Below are positions 10,230-20,345 of a DNA stretch of 64,000 bases, piece by piece; the stretch's first letter is position 1, and each line of letters begins with the position of its first letter. Source of the stretch: Fragilaria crotonensis (Eukaryota; Bacillariophyta; Fragilariophyceae; Fragilariales; Fragilariaceae); assembly GCA_022925895.1 (NCBI GenBank), contig JAKSYS010000183.1, positions 30,056 to 94,055 on the forward strand. Direction: 5' to 3'. The translations under genes and the position numbers were made by a program. The notes below the pieces were generated by a model that was given only the letters and a program-made list of their open reading frames with translations, searched no databases and was not told where the DNA came from.

Positions 10230-11156
10230 GTTAGATTGCGCCTGACTTGATTCCACGCTACTTTTCCACAGTGTCCTCTCACAACTCTCCGTATGTAACA
10301 CCACTTTAGAAGTGCTTTGAACCGATAATCGTATCTTGTACTACTTGTACTCCGGAATGCTCCCAGTATCAGATGCTCGACACGAAATTGCTGCGTTAAG
10401 AAGCCTCCAGTTTCACAACCGTGTCTTGAATATGTTTTTTATGTGAAGGCGAACGAGAAGTTGCATCAACAAAGATCCTGCATACTCTTCGTGCACTTGA
10501 TACAGTCACTTCAAGAAAAGGAGAATCTTACAGATCTTGTTGCATAATCTCCAACGAGTGAAGGTTCGGATTTGAGGTCAAGGTCGATGTTCGCTCTGAC
10601 GTTGTTGGTCGTTTGGAACACACACTCGCACTGAATCTCCACTCCGAACTGAAAAAGGGCACGCGACACGGCATTATCTCGGGGGCTTTTCACTTACATC
10701 GTAGTGAACAATGTGAGTTTACTGTTCGGCTTCTGAAGTTGGGAGTTGAATCACCGTAATGTTCTGGCCTCACATCAGCCAAACGTCGCACGATTTATCA
10801 TACCAGGTACCGATTTGGTCCTGTATGCCTGGTACAATCGTATCGCGTTCGTTCCTTGTTATTATTTGGCATCCACCATCAGCTGCAACGAATGCGAATG
10901 CGAATGCGAATGCGAATGCGAAGCTTCGCATTTCAGTTCACGCATGGCTCTTCAGGTTCAAGGAGCTGGTCATCATGGCCCGGCTTTGACGGCGGAACAC
11001 GTGGTCAAAGGGGCTTATCAAAATGCACTGATTGTTGTCCTCCGAGGTGTGTCATGCCGACCCCCCGGCCCCCGCCCACCAAACTATGTATGATATGCAT
11101 ACATGTGTATGATACAGGATGAGAAAAGCCACTCTTTCGCGACAACATACAGCACT
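10230..11156. other. A3 upstream spacer with module S
   Basis: About 930 bases without a gene. Positions 10440-11045 match module S (see 3821-5269). A GAATGC hexamer is repeated five times at 10890-10919. The right end runs into the TTA-flanked element at 11160. Confidence 0.45.
10890..10919. repeat. (GAATGC)5 hexanucleotide repeat
   Basis: Five exact tandem copies of GAATGC; other S modules carry one copy at the equivalent place. The duplicate at 63735-63764 also has five. Confidence 0.9.
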
Positions 11157-11159
11157 TTA

Positions 11160-11937
11160 GGCCGGTGCTTACAGCAAACGAAACGTCCCGCAAAACAGAA
11201 CGCCGCGTCTATTCCGGGGAAAAATGGTCCTTACAGCCCCCAAAACTGCCCCCGAATGGCGCGCGCGTTTCGGGAATCCGGGTAATTTTGATCGAAACCA
11301 CAGAACGCCGCGGGCGTTCTGTGTGAAAGCCGGGTTCGCACGAAACGCAACAACCGAGTTTGTGTATGAAGTGCTACGTAATTAGAACTCGGACTAAATG
11401 GGACCAGACATGGGACGGTGTGGTACTACAGTATGCTGTGCCAATGGAGTACAATGCGAGTTGCGGTGCGCGGGCAGGCGGCTATTCTTGTCTTCGGAAC
11501 TCATCTGATTGTCACCGATAACCGCATCCGATAGATAAGCTCGTCGTTTGATCCGAGACGGCGAATCGTAGCATCCGAACGAAACGAGCGCCTGCCTTTC
11601 TTTCACGAGCCGCGGCATGTCTGTCGAGTGCTTCTTGCGGTTTTTTGGCCCATTTGCTCATGGCGGCAAATTTGTTCGACGAACGAAGTGACAAGCGACA
11701 AACGAGACGACTGATACACATGATACCTTTAGTACATTTTTAACGCAACTACATTCAACGCCTGATTTCTTTTACACTTATTCATGTCAGTATAGTATAC
11801 ATAAAATGCTCTCCGATTCTGCGGTTTTGTGGTTATTTCTAGGGAGTACGCCTGTAAGGACCATATTTCACGTTTTCACGGAACAGTACGTGACGTCCGT
11901 TCTGCTGAAAACGTTTCGTTCGCTGCAAGCACCGGCC
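11160..11937. mobile_element. TTA-flanked MITE, first of three in a row
   Basis: 778-bp element. The left end GGCCGGTGCTTACAGC is matched in inverse at the right end (GCTGCAAGCACCGGCC), with a few mismatches further in. TTA lies at 11157-11159 and 11938-11940. Its termini resemble those of the element at 1322-2729, so they are probably one PIF/Harbinger-like family. GC-rich interior with no convincing gene. The first nine bases reappear at the end of the window (63992-64000). Confidence 0.82.
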
Positions 11938-12053
11938 TTAGGCCCGTTCCAATCGCTGCAGATTCAGCCGCAAAATCAGCCGCAGATTGCATTCGTATGA
12001 GTCAAACTTTTCTGCGGCTGATTTTTCAGAGCTGCGGCTGAATAACCTCCAGG

Positions 12054-12413
12054 CAGGCTGTGTTATTTGGGGAAAGTTCCCCAAAACACCAAAATAACTT
12101 ATTTCGGGACATTTTTGAAACTTATTTTGGGAACTTTAATTGGGAACATTACAGTACACAGTACAGTGAGAGTCCTACGTGATTCCTACGTGGATCGTCA
12201 CTACATCGATGATATCATACAGTAAAACAGTAATTCAGTACTACTTTGACCGAGTCGCCAGTACGACGCCAGTCCAAAAAAGATTCGGGCGATGGCCAGT
12301 TGATCTCTACTGAATCCTACGTATTCTACACGGTTTAAATCGGGAACTTTTAAAATGTTTAATTGGGAACAAATTCCCAAAATAAGAAAAAGTTCCCAAA
12401 ATAACACAGCCTG
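12054..12413. mobile_element. hAT-like MITE nested in the Harbinger element
   Basis: 360-bp element starting CAGGCTGTGTTATTT and ending with the inverse, flanked by 8-bp duplications CCTCCAGG at 12046-12053 and 12414-12421. CAGG ends and an 8-bp duplication are hAT hallmarks. The interior is AT-rich with repeated GGGAAC words and no coding capacity. Confidence 0.85.
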
Positions 12414-12573
12414 CCTCCAGGCAATCCTTGGGAGGTTTTTCAGCCGCAATTCAGCCGCAGAATTTTAGGTGTTCTCAAATCAGCCGCAGAATTTTAGGTG
12501 TTCTCAAATCAGCCACAGAATTTAAGGTGCACAACAATCTTGGATTTGCTGTCCCATACCACACCAACAAGCA

Positions 12574-13250
12574 ATGAGTGGCGGCAGCAGCATGTTGTCA
12601 TCCTCCCTGCTGGAAGAATTGGATGACTTGGATTTGTGCATTCTTCTCCTTCTACTACATACACTGGAGGGTGATTTAATTGTTCTCAGAGCAAATCTCA
12701 TCGCAGCAAGGGAACGGATTAGAAGGGAAGACTTCACGGAGAAGCGTGCGAAGCCCAATGTTGCGATGCGACAATCTTTTGATCAAATCATTCAAGTGCT
12801 GTCACCCATTCATTTTCGCAGAATGTTTAGGATGAATCGATGATCTTTTGACAGACTTTGTGAATGCATCATCGCCAAGGTTGGAGAGACTACATTTAAG
12901 TCGCAAGAGTGGCTGCTTTCCCATGAAGCTACGAGAACGTCAACGTACCACGCGACCAATGCCCTGAGAGGTATTCTATCAGGGGAAGTTAAAATTGCAA
13001 TTATGCTACGCCTTATGGCTGGAGCCAGTTATCTTGATGTCCTGCTCACATACGGTATCTCAACTGCTTCTGTGTATTTGGTGTTCCACGAAGCACTTGC
13101 CTGGATACCCTCGACGTTTCAATTTTCTTTCGTGAAATGGATTGTTTCTAAAGACGAAGCCGCTCTGAACAGTGTTGCAGAAGGATTCTTGTCAGCAAGT
13201 GGTGGGGTTTCAGGAAGTGCATTGGTGCTTTAGATGGCGTCGCCATTATA
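12574..13250 (+). pseudogene. Harbinger transposase, N-terminal half
   Basis: From an ATG at 12574: an acidic Leu-rich start, then a helical region (RIRREDF, FRRMFRMNR), a stop near 12841, and further frames from 13003 with LRLMAGASYLDVL and TASVYLVFHEAL, typical of the segment before the catalytic core. Just before the LINE insertion the frame reads KCIGALDGVAI, holding the first catalytic Asp (GALDG), but it is one base out of register with the preceding codons. Interrupted at 13250 by the LINE. Not functional. Confidence 0.75.
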
Positions 13251-15053
13251 TACTAAACTCTTCTATACATGTTTATAACCGGCGATCTATTTCTAGGTCG
13301 ATTCATTTCATGTTGCTAGCCTCAAAGGGCGGGCGAATTGGTTAGGGACAGAACAAGATAAAGTTGCAATAGCAGAGCTATACGACAGCAGACAGGATGA
13401 AAACATGGCGAAAGCGAACGCGTGCGCATAGTGGACACACGGAGGAGGAAAAGAAGCGATGTTCAGAGAATTCGCAGCAGTAGAGTAGAATCAGGATGAC
13501 GAGGAGGGAAAGAAGCCCGTGATAGGAAGTTGGAGCTGTAACAGCGGGTCCGCGGAGCGGAGAGCAGACGCCAAGGAAGGCACGGACAAAGAGATGGGAG
13601 GATCCGCACCAAGAGGAGGGGAAGCATAGGGAAAATAAGTCGATAAAAGTTGTTGGCGCGTCCCGGTTGCAGAGGAGTGGGAGGTGGCAAGGCGCGCAAG
13701 ACGAAGCCATCGTTTGCGTTGTCGGGGGGGCTGACGGAGTCTGTCTTCCAGGGGTAGAGTAAAATAACTCTGTAGTATTGGCGAGAATGTTGACTTCAGG
13801 GAGTAGAGTTGGGAGATGGCGTGATTTAGTGAAGCATGGACAATGGCAAGACTATCGGAGCCGACTTCATGAAGCACTGCATTCCTCCTTTTCCAGATGG
13901 CCAGAGAGTAGTCTTGAACAGCCAGAATCACATCAGACAGTGAGGGTTCGGTGCGTTTTCGACTATTAGTCTATTAGTCGAGACTTGCACTGGCGACGAG
14001 GCAGCGGCAGAACCCCATTCTAGGCTAACAAAGCCACGGGAGAAGTTTAACCAACCGATTGCATGTTGTCGATACAGTGCGCGGTCAGCATAAAAAGGAG
14101 CGCTGGGACGATCAGCTTCTGTTGGTGCGAGGAGGCTCGACGATACCGCAAAGGATGCAGGATTGAGAGTCCAGTCTCGAATGGCTCGAAGGAGAGTAGA
14201 GCCGCGTTCGCCATAGTCCGCAAGAACCTTGCGTAGGGGAATCATGGCATAATACCGAAATGCAAGAGCACGAGGTTCGACACATGTGAGCATATGTAGA
14301 AAGTCCTCCGCTTCTGCGCAGTAGGGGCATTGACGCGCAATCTCCAAATTGGACCCGCCGCTTCCAAATTTCGCACGCTGAGATCCGAGGTTAAGCCAAT
14401 TGTGAACCAGCTTCGAGCGGGTGACGGGGTTTACAAGGGCAGGGCGTCGAGCACCCTGCATGAAGGAGTCCCATGCAATGGATTCCCAGATTTGATTGGT
14501 CCATTTGTACTTGGCTTGCAGAAATGCACGGTGGCGAGCCAAACAGATGGACTCACGGAGGCGAGCAATGTAATGCGACGAGATGACTTGCCCAGAGTAT
14601 CGGACAGCAACAGAGAGTGTTCGAGGGATAAGAGGAATGGAAAGAGTGCGCTGTGCAGCATTGCCTGATTGTTGTTTCAGCTGATCAGTAGCCATCGTAT
14701 CGCACAGAACGTTTAGCTGTGCGGGAAACGGCAGGTCGTCAAAGGCCGTGGAGTCATCCTGGTGGTTGGGAACATGAGTAAGGCGAAAATGCTTCAAAAC
14801 GTAGTGAGCGGAGCTCATTGTAGACAGAAGATCGGCGTGGTTGGGAAAGCGTCGTATGGGAATCAGATCGCGAAGCAGCTTGACGTTGCTGATGGCGCTG
14901 GTGCTGTCAACATACAGACGAAAGTTACATTGAATGTCCACCTGGTGGTAGGTGGCGAATTCGTTGACATAAAGAGTGAGAGATGCAATCGCAGCAGCTT
15001 CGCTGCGAAGCGAGCTCTGGCACCGATGCCATCCGTCAACAGGACCAGAGTTC
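13251..15053 (-). mobile_element. 5'-truncated LINE-like retrotransposon inside the Harbinger transposase gene
   Basis: A 1803-bp insert flanked by a perfect 15-bp duplication (GGCGTCGCCATTATA) at 13236-13250 and 15054-15068. Long target duplications plus loss of the 5' part are typical of target-primed LINE insertion. The coding strand is minus; the 3' end (left) has no obvious A-tail. Content: RNase H and C-terminal region only. Confidence 0.85.
13491..15053 (-). pseudogene. LINE-type RNase H and C-terminal zinc-motif fragment
   Basis: The readable protein begins in the RNase H domain (SSLRSEAAAIASL, YVDSTSAISN, then THVPNHQDD), matching the Glu, Asp and His-containing motifs of RNase HI. 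A CPYCAEAEDFLHMLTC motif follows, a C-x2-C...H-x4-C zinc-binding arrangement often seen at the C-terminus of LINE polyproteins. The frame changes near 13940, next to a duplicated CTATTAGT word; the other frame continues with AIWKRRNAVLHE to about 13491. The reverse-transcriptase core is absent. Remnant, not functional. Confidence 0.72.
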
Positions 15054-15068
15054 GGCGTCGCCATTATA

Positions 15069-15780
15069 ATTAAGTGTCCAGCCAGTTGCAAGCAACCTAA
15101 TCAGTGACCCAGGAAACTACTTTTGCAGAAAGGGGTTTTATGCTTTGAACGTACAGGCCATCTGTGACAAATCACGACGTGTGCTGTGGATGAGTGCAGG
15201 TCATAAGGGTTCTACAGATGATTCTACTGCTTTTCTTGAAACGCAACTCTTCAAGATTCTCGAGGACAGTTCCGATTGGCTTCACGAGAAAGGATATTTC
15301 TTGGTTGGTGATTCTGCGTACCCATTGATGGGTCACCTCATGGTTCCATACTCTGATGCCAAGTCCCTTTCTCCCGAAGATGCCTTCAATTTTTGGCATT
15401 CCAACAGCCGAATCCAAATCGAATGTACGTTTGGCGAAGTTGTGATGCGCTGGGGAATTCTATGGAGGAAGCTGCTTTTTGACATTCAAGATGTCGGCAA
15501 GGTAGTAACTGCAGCAATGCTCCTTCATAATTTCTTACTAATTGACGAACGAGAATCCGATCTTGGTTTCAATTCTGAAGATGCAGATTACTTTCGCAAC
15601 TTCTCCCTCCGTGAACTAGATGAGCGTGCTGTCGTGTCGAGTAAGGCACCATCTGCAGTGGCAACAGCAGTCTGGGTCATTGCGAGGGTCGTCAAACACC
15701 TGCAAGGGGGGTGGCATTTCAAGATCAGCATCCATCGTTGTTGCTTTTTGTGCATTTGTGGCGTTACAGCGAGTGCATAG
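15069..15780 (+). pseudogene. Harbinger transposase, catalytic C-terminal half
   Basis: Continues the transposase after the LINE: DPGNYFCRKGFYALNVQAICD, then LVGDSAYPL with the second catalytic Asp, and NSRIQIECTFGEVVMRWGIL with the catalytic Glu. AMLLHNFLL follows. These are the DDE_Tnp_4 (PIF/Harbinger) landmarks. A one-base register change lies just after the LINE junction (about 15100). The long open part is 15145-15780. It acts, when intact, on the element's ends with a Myb-like partner; no partner gene is seen here. Confidence 0.8.
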
Positions 15781-16003
15781 ATCTGTGCATAGTACATTCT
15801 GCTCCTCGGAGGGAGTTCAAGATATATTCTGTTTGCTTGTCAGAAGAGAATAACACTCCAGTTCACATCTTGGTCAAATTCTGCGGAGTCCTCTTTTCAG
15901 TGTTTCCAACCGTCATAACGAATCAGCCGCAAAAACGGCGTGCAAAGCGTGCGGTTGCAAGTGATTTTTGCGGCTAAACCTGCAGCGATTGGAAAGGGCC
16001 TTA

Positions 16004-16761
16004 GAGCATGCGCACCGGTAGCGCTATTTTGTAGCGTCTTTAGAAACTTAAGGTGTCTTTAGAAACCTATTTTGGATATTTCGGAAATGTCCTGTGTGGG
16101 TCCTATCCCACACCTGTAACGCTATTTTTTGTCAGATTCAAAAACTGGCGCGGACCCGTGCCCAAAATTACAAAGGTCTGACCCGCGCCCGCGCCTAATT
16201 ACGAAGTATGATCCATACTTCACTCCGTTCTTAAAAATTATAGTGGGCACTGTCGTCTCTCGACGTATCTTGTCTCGAACTTTTATGAGGAGAACCACTA
16301 CAGGAGCAGAAGACAATGGGGTATTGTACCTGGTTTGCGTGCAAAATGTATGCCAAACTTCAGGGCTGAAGACATTGTCGTCGAATATACAGGAGGAAAA
16401 GAACATCCATGTTGATTGGTGTCATTTTTTGTTTTTTGTTTCCTTCCCAAGATATGACATACGGCGCACGATCGCACGATCGCACGATCGATGGAAGCAA
16501 GTCAATCGAAGTGATCAAATAGAGGAAATGCTGCAATCGAACTAATCGAATAGGACATATTTCGACACGCTGCAATCTGACATTTGGTGACCAAACGCTA
16601 TTCCAATGTCCACATGTGGACGTTGGAATAGCGTTTGGTCAGAAAATTGCGTCGCAAAAGTTACAATGTAGCGTATCAGGCCCAACCGGTGGTTATAATT
16701 TTACGATTTTTCGGTCAGATCTGACAGAAATCAGAAAATAGCGTTACCGGTGCGCATGCTC
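16004..16761. mobile_element. TTA-flanked MITE, third of three in a row
   Basis: 758-bp element whose left end GAGCATGCGCACCGGTA is inverted at the right end (TACCGGTGCGCATGCTC), followed by an AGCGCTATTTT-like stretch. It is flanked by TTA at 16001-16003 (shared with the Harbinger element's right duplication) and 16762-16764. The interior contains a near-perfect 52-base palindrome at 16589-16640. An open frame at 16129-16545 has no recognisable domain and is probably chance. Confidence 0.82.
16589..16640. repeat. 52-bp palindrome (potential hairpin)
   Basis: Two 26-base arms meeting at CACATGTG with one mismatch and no loop; arms start GACCAAACGCTATTCC. Sits inside the MITE at 16004-16761. 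Confidence 0.9.
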
Positions 16762-16764
16762 TTA

Positions 16765-17316
16765 TCTGTGGTAACAGGTAAGACAGCAGGGGTTCCTATG
16801 GGTCGAGTATGCATAACCCCTGCGGCTGTGCTTAAAAATAGATTTTTGATTTGGCATATGTTTATATGGTATATACCGTAGTACTGGTACTTGTACGTGT
16901 CTGCAAGGTGTAGAAGTGAATTGAAACCTACGCTGCACTGGACTGAGATGCCATCGTTGTACTGTGCTACCGTGAGGTCATCCATCGAAATGTGAAACAT
17001 GATACGCTGTACTGACCGGTCTCTAACTAATTTCGTACGAACTACGCGACAAATGAGCTCTGGAATGTCAAATGCCATTTCTGACACGTTCGACGAGTGT
17101 GTCGTTCATATGCATACGATCGAATGCCGAATTTACTGTACCTGGTAGCTTATAATTTCTCAGAACGTACTTTGTGTGAAGCCTTCCTACAGTAATTTTC
17201 TTACAGTACTACGTACTACATCCTACGATTAGAGTATCATCTCCGGTGATAGTCTCAATTAAGTGTAATGAGCGATGAGCGATGAAAGATTCGGCCATTT
17301 TTCAGAGAGGAGGGGC
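16765..17316. other. A4 downstream flank
   Basis: About 550 bases with no gene recognised; AT-rich, with GTAC words near 16880-16900 and 17205-17220. Its right end (17302-17321) holds the original last codons and stop of the A4 gene, separated from the rest by the Copia insertion. Confidence 0.5.
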
Positions 17317-17321
17317 GTCTG

Positions 17322-17653
17322 TGTTGGGAAAGAACAACCGATTACGCGCGACATCGCACCTCCGGGTGCAAATGAGGTTGCGAAAGAACAAGTAAAAGGT
17401 AAAGACGAGATACGTGACCTAACGTGGGCCGACATAGTGAAAATGCCCCCGCGTGAAACGAAGCAGAACGTACTACGAGGAAGAGAAGGTAAAAAAAGGA
17501 TAAGTTTCGAGCGCACTTTCTCGCAACAATCCCGTTAGTAGAACCGAAGTTTGATTGACTTCCGACTGCTATCAACATTGTCTACACCGCCTGGAAAAGC
17601 AATAAGGAGTTAAACGCTCCATCATATTGTAGGCGGAATAGCTATTTGCAACA
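17322..17653 (+). repeat. 5' LTR of the deleted Copia element
   Basis: Begins TGTTGGGAAAG, ends TTTGCAACA. Contains an open frame with LTWADIVKMPPRE, the same peptide that forms the Pol C-terminus in the 3' LTR. Confidence 0.95.
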
Positions 17654-17735
17654 TTGTTGCGAGAAAGGTACAATTCCTGTATTTATACATCAGACGCATT
17701 TTCACTAACGTATCGTTCCTGCCCAAACCCGATTA

Positions 17736-18095
17736 ATGGAAGACAGAAGCTTCGAAGAGCTTGTTGAGGAACTACGAGAACTGAAGATCAAGGAAGCAGA
17801 GCTTACCGTCAGAATCGAGCACGCAAGACTAGCAAGAACAGAGAGGGCCGTCGCAACAACCGCTCCACCGCTCGAACGTACGTTTTTCACAAACGGTTTC
17901 AGGCCGGGCGATCGCGTTCGCGTCACGAACAAGGTACGGAAGCCAGCAACTGCGGGGCCAACGTGGACCGAAGCTAGGGAGCGCCTGGCCACAGTAACAA
18001 GGGTCATTCCCGATCAGGTTCACATTCTAACGGACAACGGAACCAAGACCTGGCGAGCCCCAAATAACCTGAAGCAGATATTCGACTCGCACTAG
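17736..18095 (+). CDS. Small leader ORF of the Copia element
   Basis: 119 residues starting MEDRSFEELVEEL. A charged coiled-coil-like start (residues 1-35) is followed by FRPGDRVRVTNKVRKPA, VTRVIPDQVHILTDNGT and TWRAPNNLKQ, a small beta-rich module that I know as a first ORF in diatom Copia elements. It ends five bases before the gag start, so both may be on one transcript. Exact role unknown; probably a Gag-region accessory that binds nucleic acid (inference). Confidence 0.65.
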   Translation: MEDRSFEELVEELRELKIKEAELTVRIEHARLARTERAVATTAPPLERTFFTNGFRPGDRVRVTNKVRKPATAGPTWTEARERLATVTRVIPDQVHILTDNGTKTWRAPNNLKQIFDSH

Positions 18096-18100
18096 CCAGC

Positions 18101-18844
18101 ATGAGCAGCAACAGCAGTACCGCTGCCGACACCACCACCAGCGGTCTAACAACCGACACTGGACGAAGCAACCCCCCGGGGCGGACGGGAGGCCGCGGCA
18201 GAGGGCGCGGAGGCAGAGGAGGCGGACGCGGACACGCTCGCTCCACCGCTTCCAGGCCCAGGAGTAGCGGTTTCAAAGGCACGACCCCGGAGATGAACGG
18301 GAACGTTTTTGAGTGTTATGATGAGCAGACGGATCGTAGGCAGTACATGAAAACGCTCGAGGCTTTGGAGGGATACGCGAAGAAGACCCTTAAATACGCC
18401 GAAGACCTGTCCCCACTCTTCGCATCCGAGATGAAGCTACCTGTACTGGAGAAACCAGCGAGGCCAGGTGAAGAGGCTGACGAAACGGACATCGCAATTT
18501 GGAACGAGGACGTTCGCGACTATGCGAAGAGGAAGCGCGTTCTCCGAGGGAACCTCGCTGCGATCCACGCGGTTATTTGGGGACAGTGTAGCGAATCCAT
18601 GAAGGCGAAAGGCCTGACATTGCTACCCTCAAGGGCAAGACCACACGTGCCGGCACCGCCACGCACACGCCTGCGTTCGAATCCGTTCCTCTGCCCCCTC
18701 CGGTGCTCGAACACCACCGCGACGTCGTACTGTGCGTTGATTTTTTCTTTGTCCAAGGCCATCCGTTTCTTCACACCATCTCGCGCAACATCCAGTTCCG
18801 CACAGTCAGCTCCGTCCCTGACCGCACACATTCTACAATGGTGA
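18101..18844 (+). pseudogene. gag: Copia gag, truncated by internal deletion
   Basis: Starts MSSNSSTAAD, with an Arg/Gly-rich segment (RGRGRGGRGGGRG) and then a capsid-like helical region (MKTLEALEGYAKKTLKYAED...AAIHAVIWGQCSESMK). After about residue 173 the frame changes abruptly: near 18617-18625 gag is joined to integrase sequence whose own frame reads ATLKGKTTRA. The zinc knuckle, protease and integrase HHCC region that should lie between are absent. The tail after the joint is out-of-frame reading. Confidence 0.75.
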
Positions 18845-20345
18845 AAGAAATCCAGGCCATCCTCCGCCTCTACGCCGACCGCGGTTTCCGCGTGCGCACC
18901 CTCCATGTTGATCACGAGTTCGCCTGCGTCCGCAACGACATCTCACCAGTTCACCTTGACGTCGTCGCCCCCGACAGCCACGTTGGGGAAATTGAGCGCT
19001 CCGTTTGCACCGTGAAGGAGCGCCTCCGGTCCACCGTCCACGGTCTCCCTTTCAAGCGTTTGCCCAAGCTCATGATCGTCCACATGGTGGCCGACGCTGT
19101 ACGCTGCCTCAACATGTTCCCCGCCGACAACGGCGTCTCATCTTCCCTGAGCCCCCTTTCCATCGTGACCGGCGTCCCGCCTCCCGACTACGCGTCTCTT
19201 CGTCTCGAGTTTGGCTCCTATGTCCAACTTTTCCAAGACCATTCCCCGTCCAACACCATCGCTGCCCGCACCCTCGGCGCCATTGCCCTCACCCCGACTG
19301 GCAACGCGCACGGCGACTACCACTTCCTGTCGCTCGCGTCCGGTTGTCGTGTCTCCCGACACCGCTGGACCGCCCTCCCGATGACCGACATTGCTATCGC
19401 TCGTGTCGAGACCCTCGCCCTTCACGAAAAGCAGCCCCTCATTCAGGAGGATGGCCTCGTCGTTGAATGGCGCCCAAACCAGCCCGTTGACGTTGACGAA
19501 TACGACCGCGACTACGTTCCCCCCCTTCGCGATGATGTCGATGACCCCCTCCTCGCCGCCGATTATCCCCCCCTTGACCCGACCGAATTGGCTGATCTTC
19601 GCGCCGATGCTGCTCCTCTCGATGATGCCCCTTTTCCCGCCGTCGCGTTCGAGGACCAAGGAGCGCACATACCGCAGCCCGACGCTAACCCCGCCATCAA
19701 CAATCGGCAACAGGAACCCTATCCAGCGTTTGACGAAACCAACGAGCACAATGATTCATCTGCATCCTACGAGGAAGACGACGAGGAAGACGCCGACGAA
19801 CACACCTACGACGACACAAATGGGGACTACACAGCACAAGAAGACGACGAAGGCTACGAACAGGACCATGACGAACCACACGTCGACGCAGACGCAGATT
19901 TTAACCACGATGACGCCGCACTACTAGGAGACGACAACGACGCACACGACGGGCGCCTCCAAGATGATACGAACGCGGCGGAGCAAGGAGCGAACACGAC
20001 CACCGGTACGGACCAAGGAGCGGCTTTACAAGCCAGATACAACTTTCGGAACCGAGTTGACAGTACCGCCAGGCGATTCAGAACTGCCATGGATGAACCA
20101 TTCAACAACAAGTCGTACTTCCCGCCAACTCAGCTTTTATACGCTGGCGGCGACATTTTTTGCTACATCATGGACATGTGCGCGACTGACCCTGAGTTTG
20201 CCTACACCATGACACAGATGTCTGCCAATGCAGGGATAAAAAAGCACGGAAGAAAGGCAATGGAGGCTTTAATGGCCGAATTCGCTCAACTCGAGGACCT
20301 AACTGCCTACGAACCGCTTGACCCCACAAAGCTGACCAGGGCCCA
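18620..20345 (+). pseudogene. Copia integrase core and linker
   Basis: Frame running ATLKGKTTRA...VLEHHRDVVLCVDFFFVQG (first catalytic Asp), TLHVDHEFACVRND (second Asp) and VGEIERSVCTVKERL (catalytic Glu), so the DDE core is intact although the N-terminal zinc domain is missing. GAIALTPTGNAHGDYHFLS and RHRWTALPMTD follow, then a long acidic Asp/Glu-rich linker (about 19540-19990). A one-base shift near 20345 separates it from reverse transcriptase. Clearly the diatom Copia type. Confidence 0.8.

Larger units (their letters stand above)
11941..16000 (+). mobile_element. PIF/Harbinger transposon with two nested insertions
   Basis: Ends GGCCCGTTCCAATCGCTGCAG and its inverse (one mismatch), flanked by TTA at 11938-11940 and 16001-16003. 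It encodes a DDE transposase of the Harbinger type. CAGCCGCA words are repeated inside both ends (11960-12045, 12440-12530, 15920-15975), including a 29-30 bp tandem unit at 12450-12530; these are plausible transposase-binding sites. A 360-bp hAT-like MITE and a 1.8-kb LINE fragment are inserted. Without them and their target duplications the element would be about 1.87 kb. Confidence 0.9.

Noticed and set aside
13928-15091. Host hydrolase or RNase H gene
   Set aside because: The 15-bp duplication and missing 5' part show it is a LINE fragment within a transposon.
16129-16545. 138-codon open frame inside the MITE
   Set aside because: No domain, low-complexity composition and it overlaps element ends; probably chance.
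17829-18282. Pro-rich minus-strand frames under the Copia gag
   Set aside because: Shadows of the Arg/Gly-rich gag coding sequence.
19391-19927. Thr/Pro-rich frame within the Copia acidic linker
   Set aside because: Out-of-frame reading of the acidic repeat region in pol.
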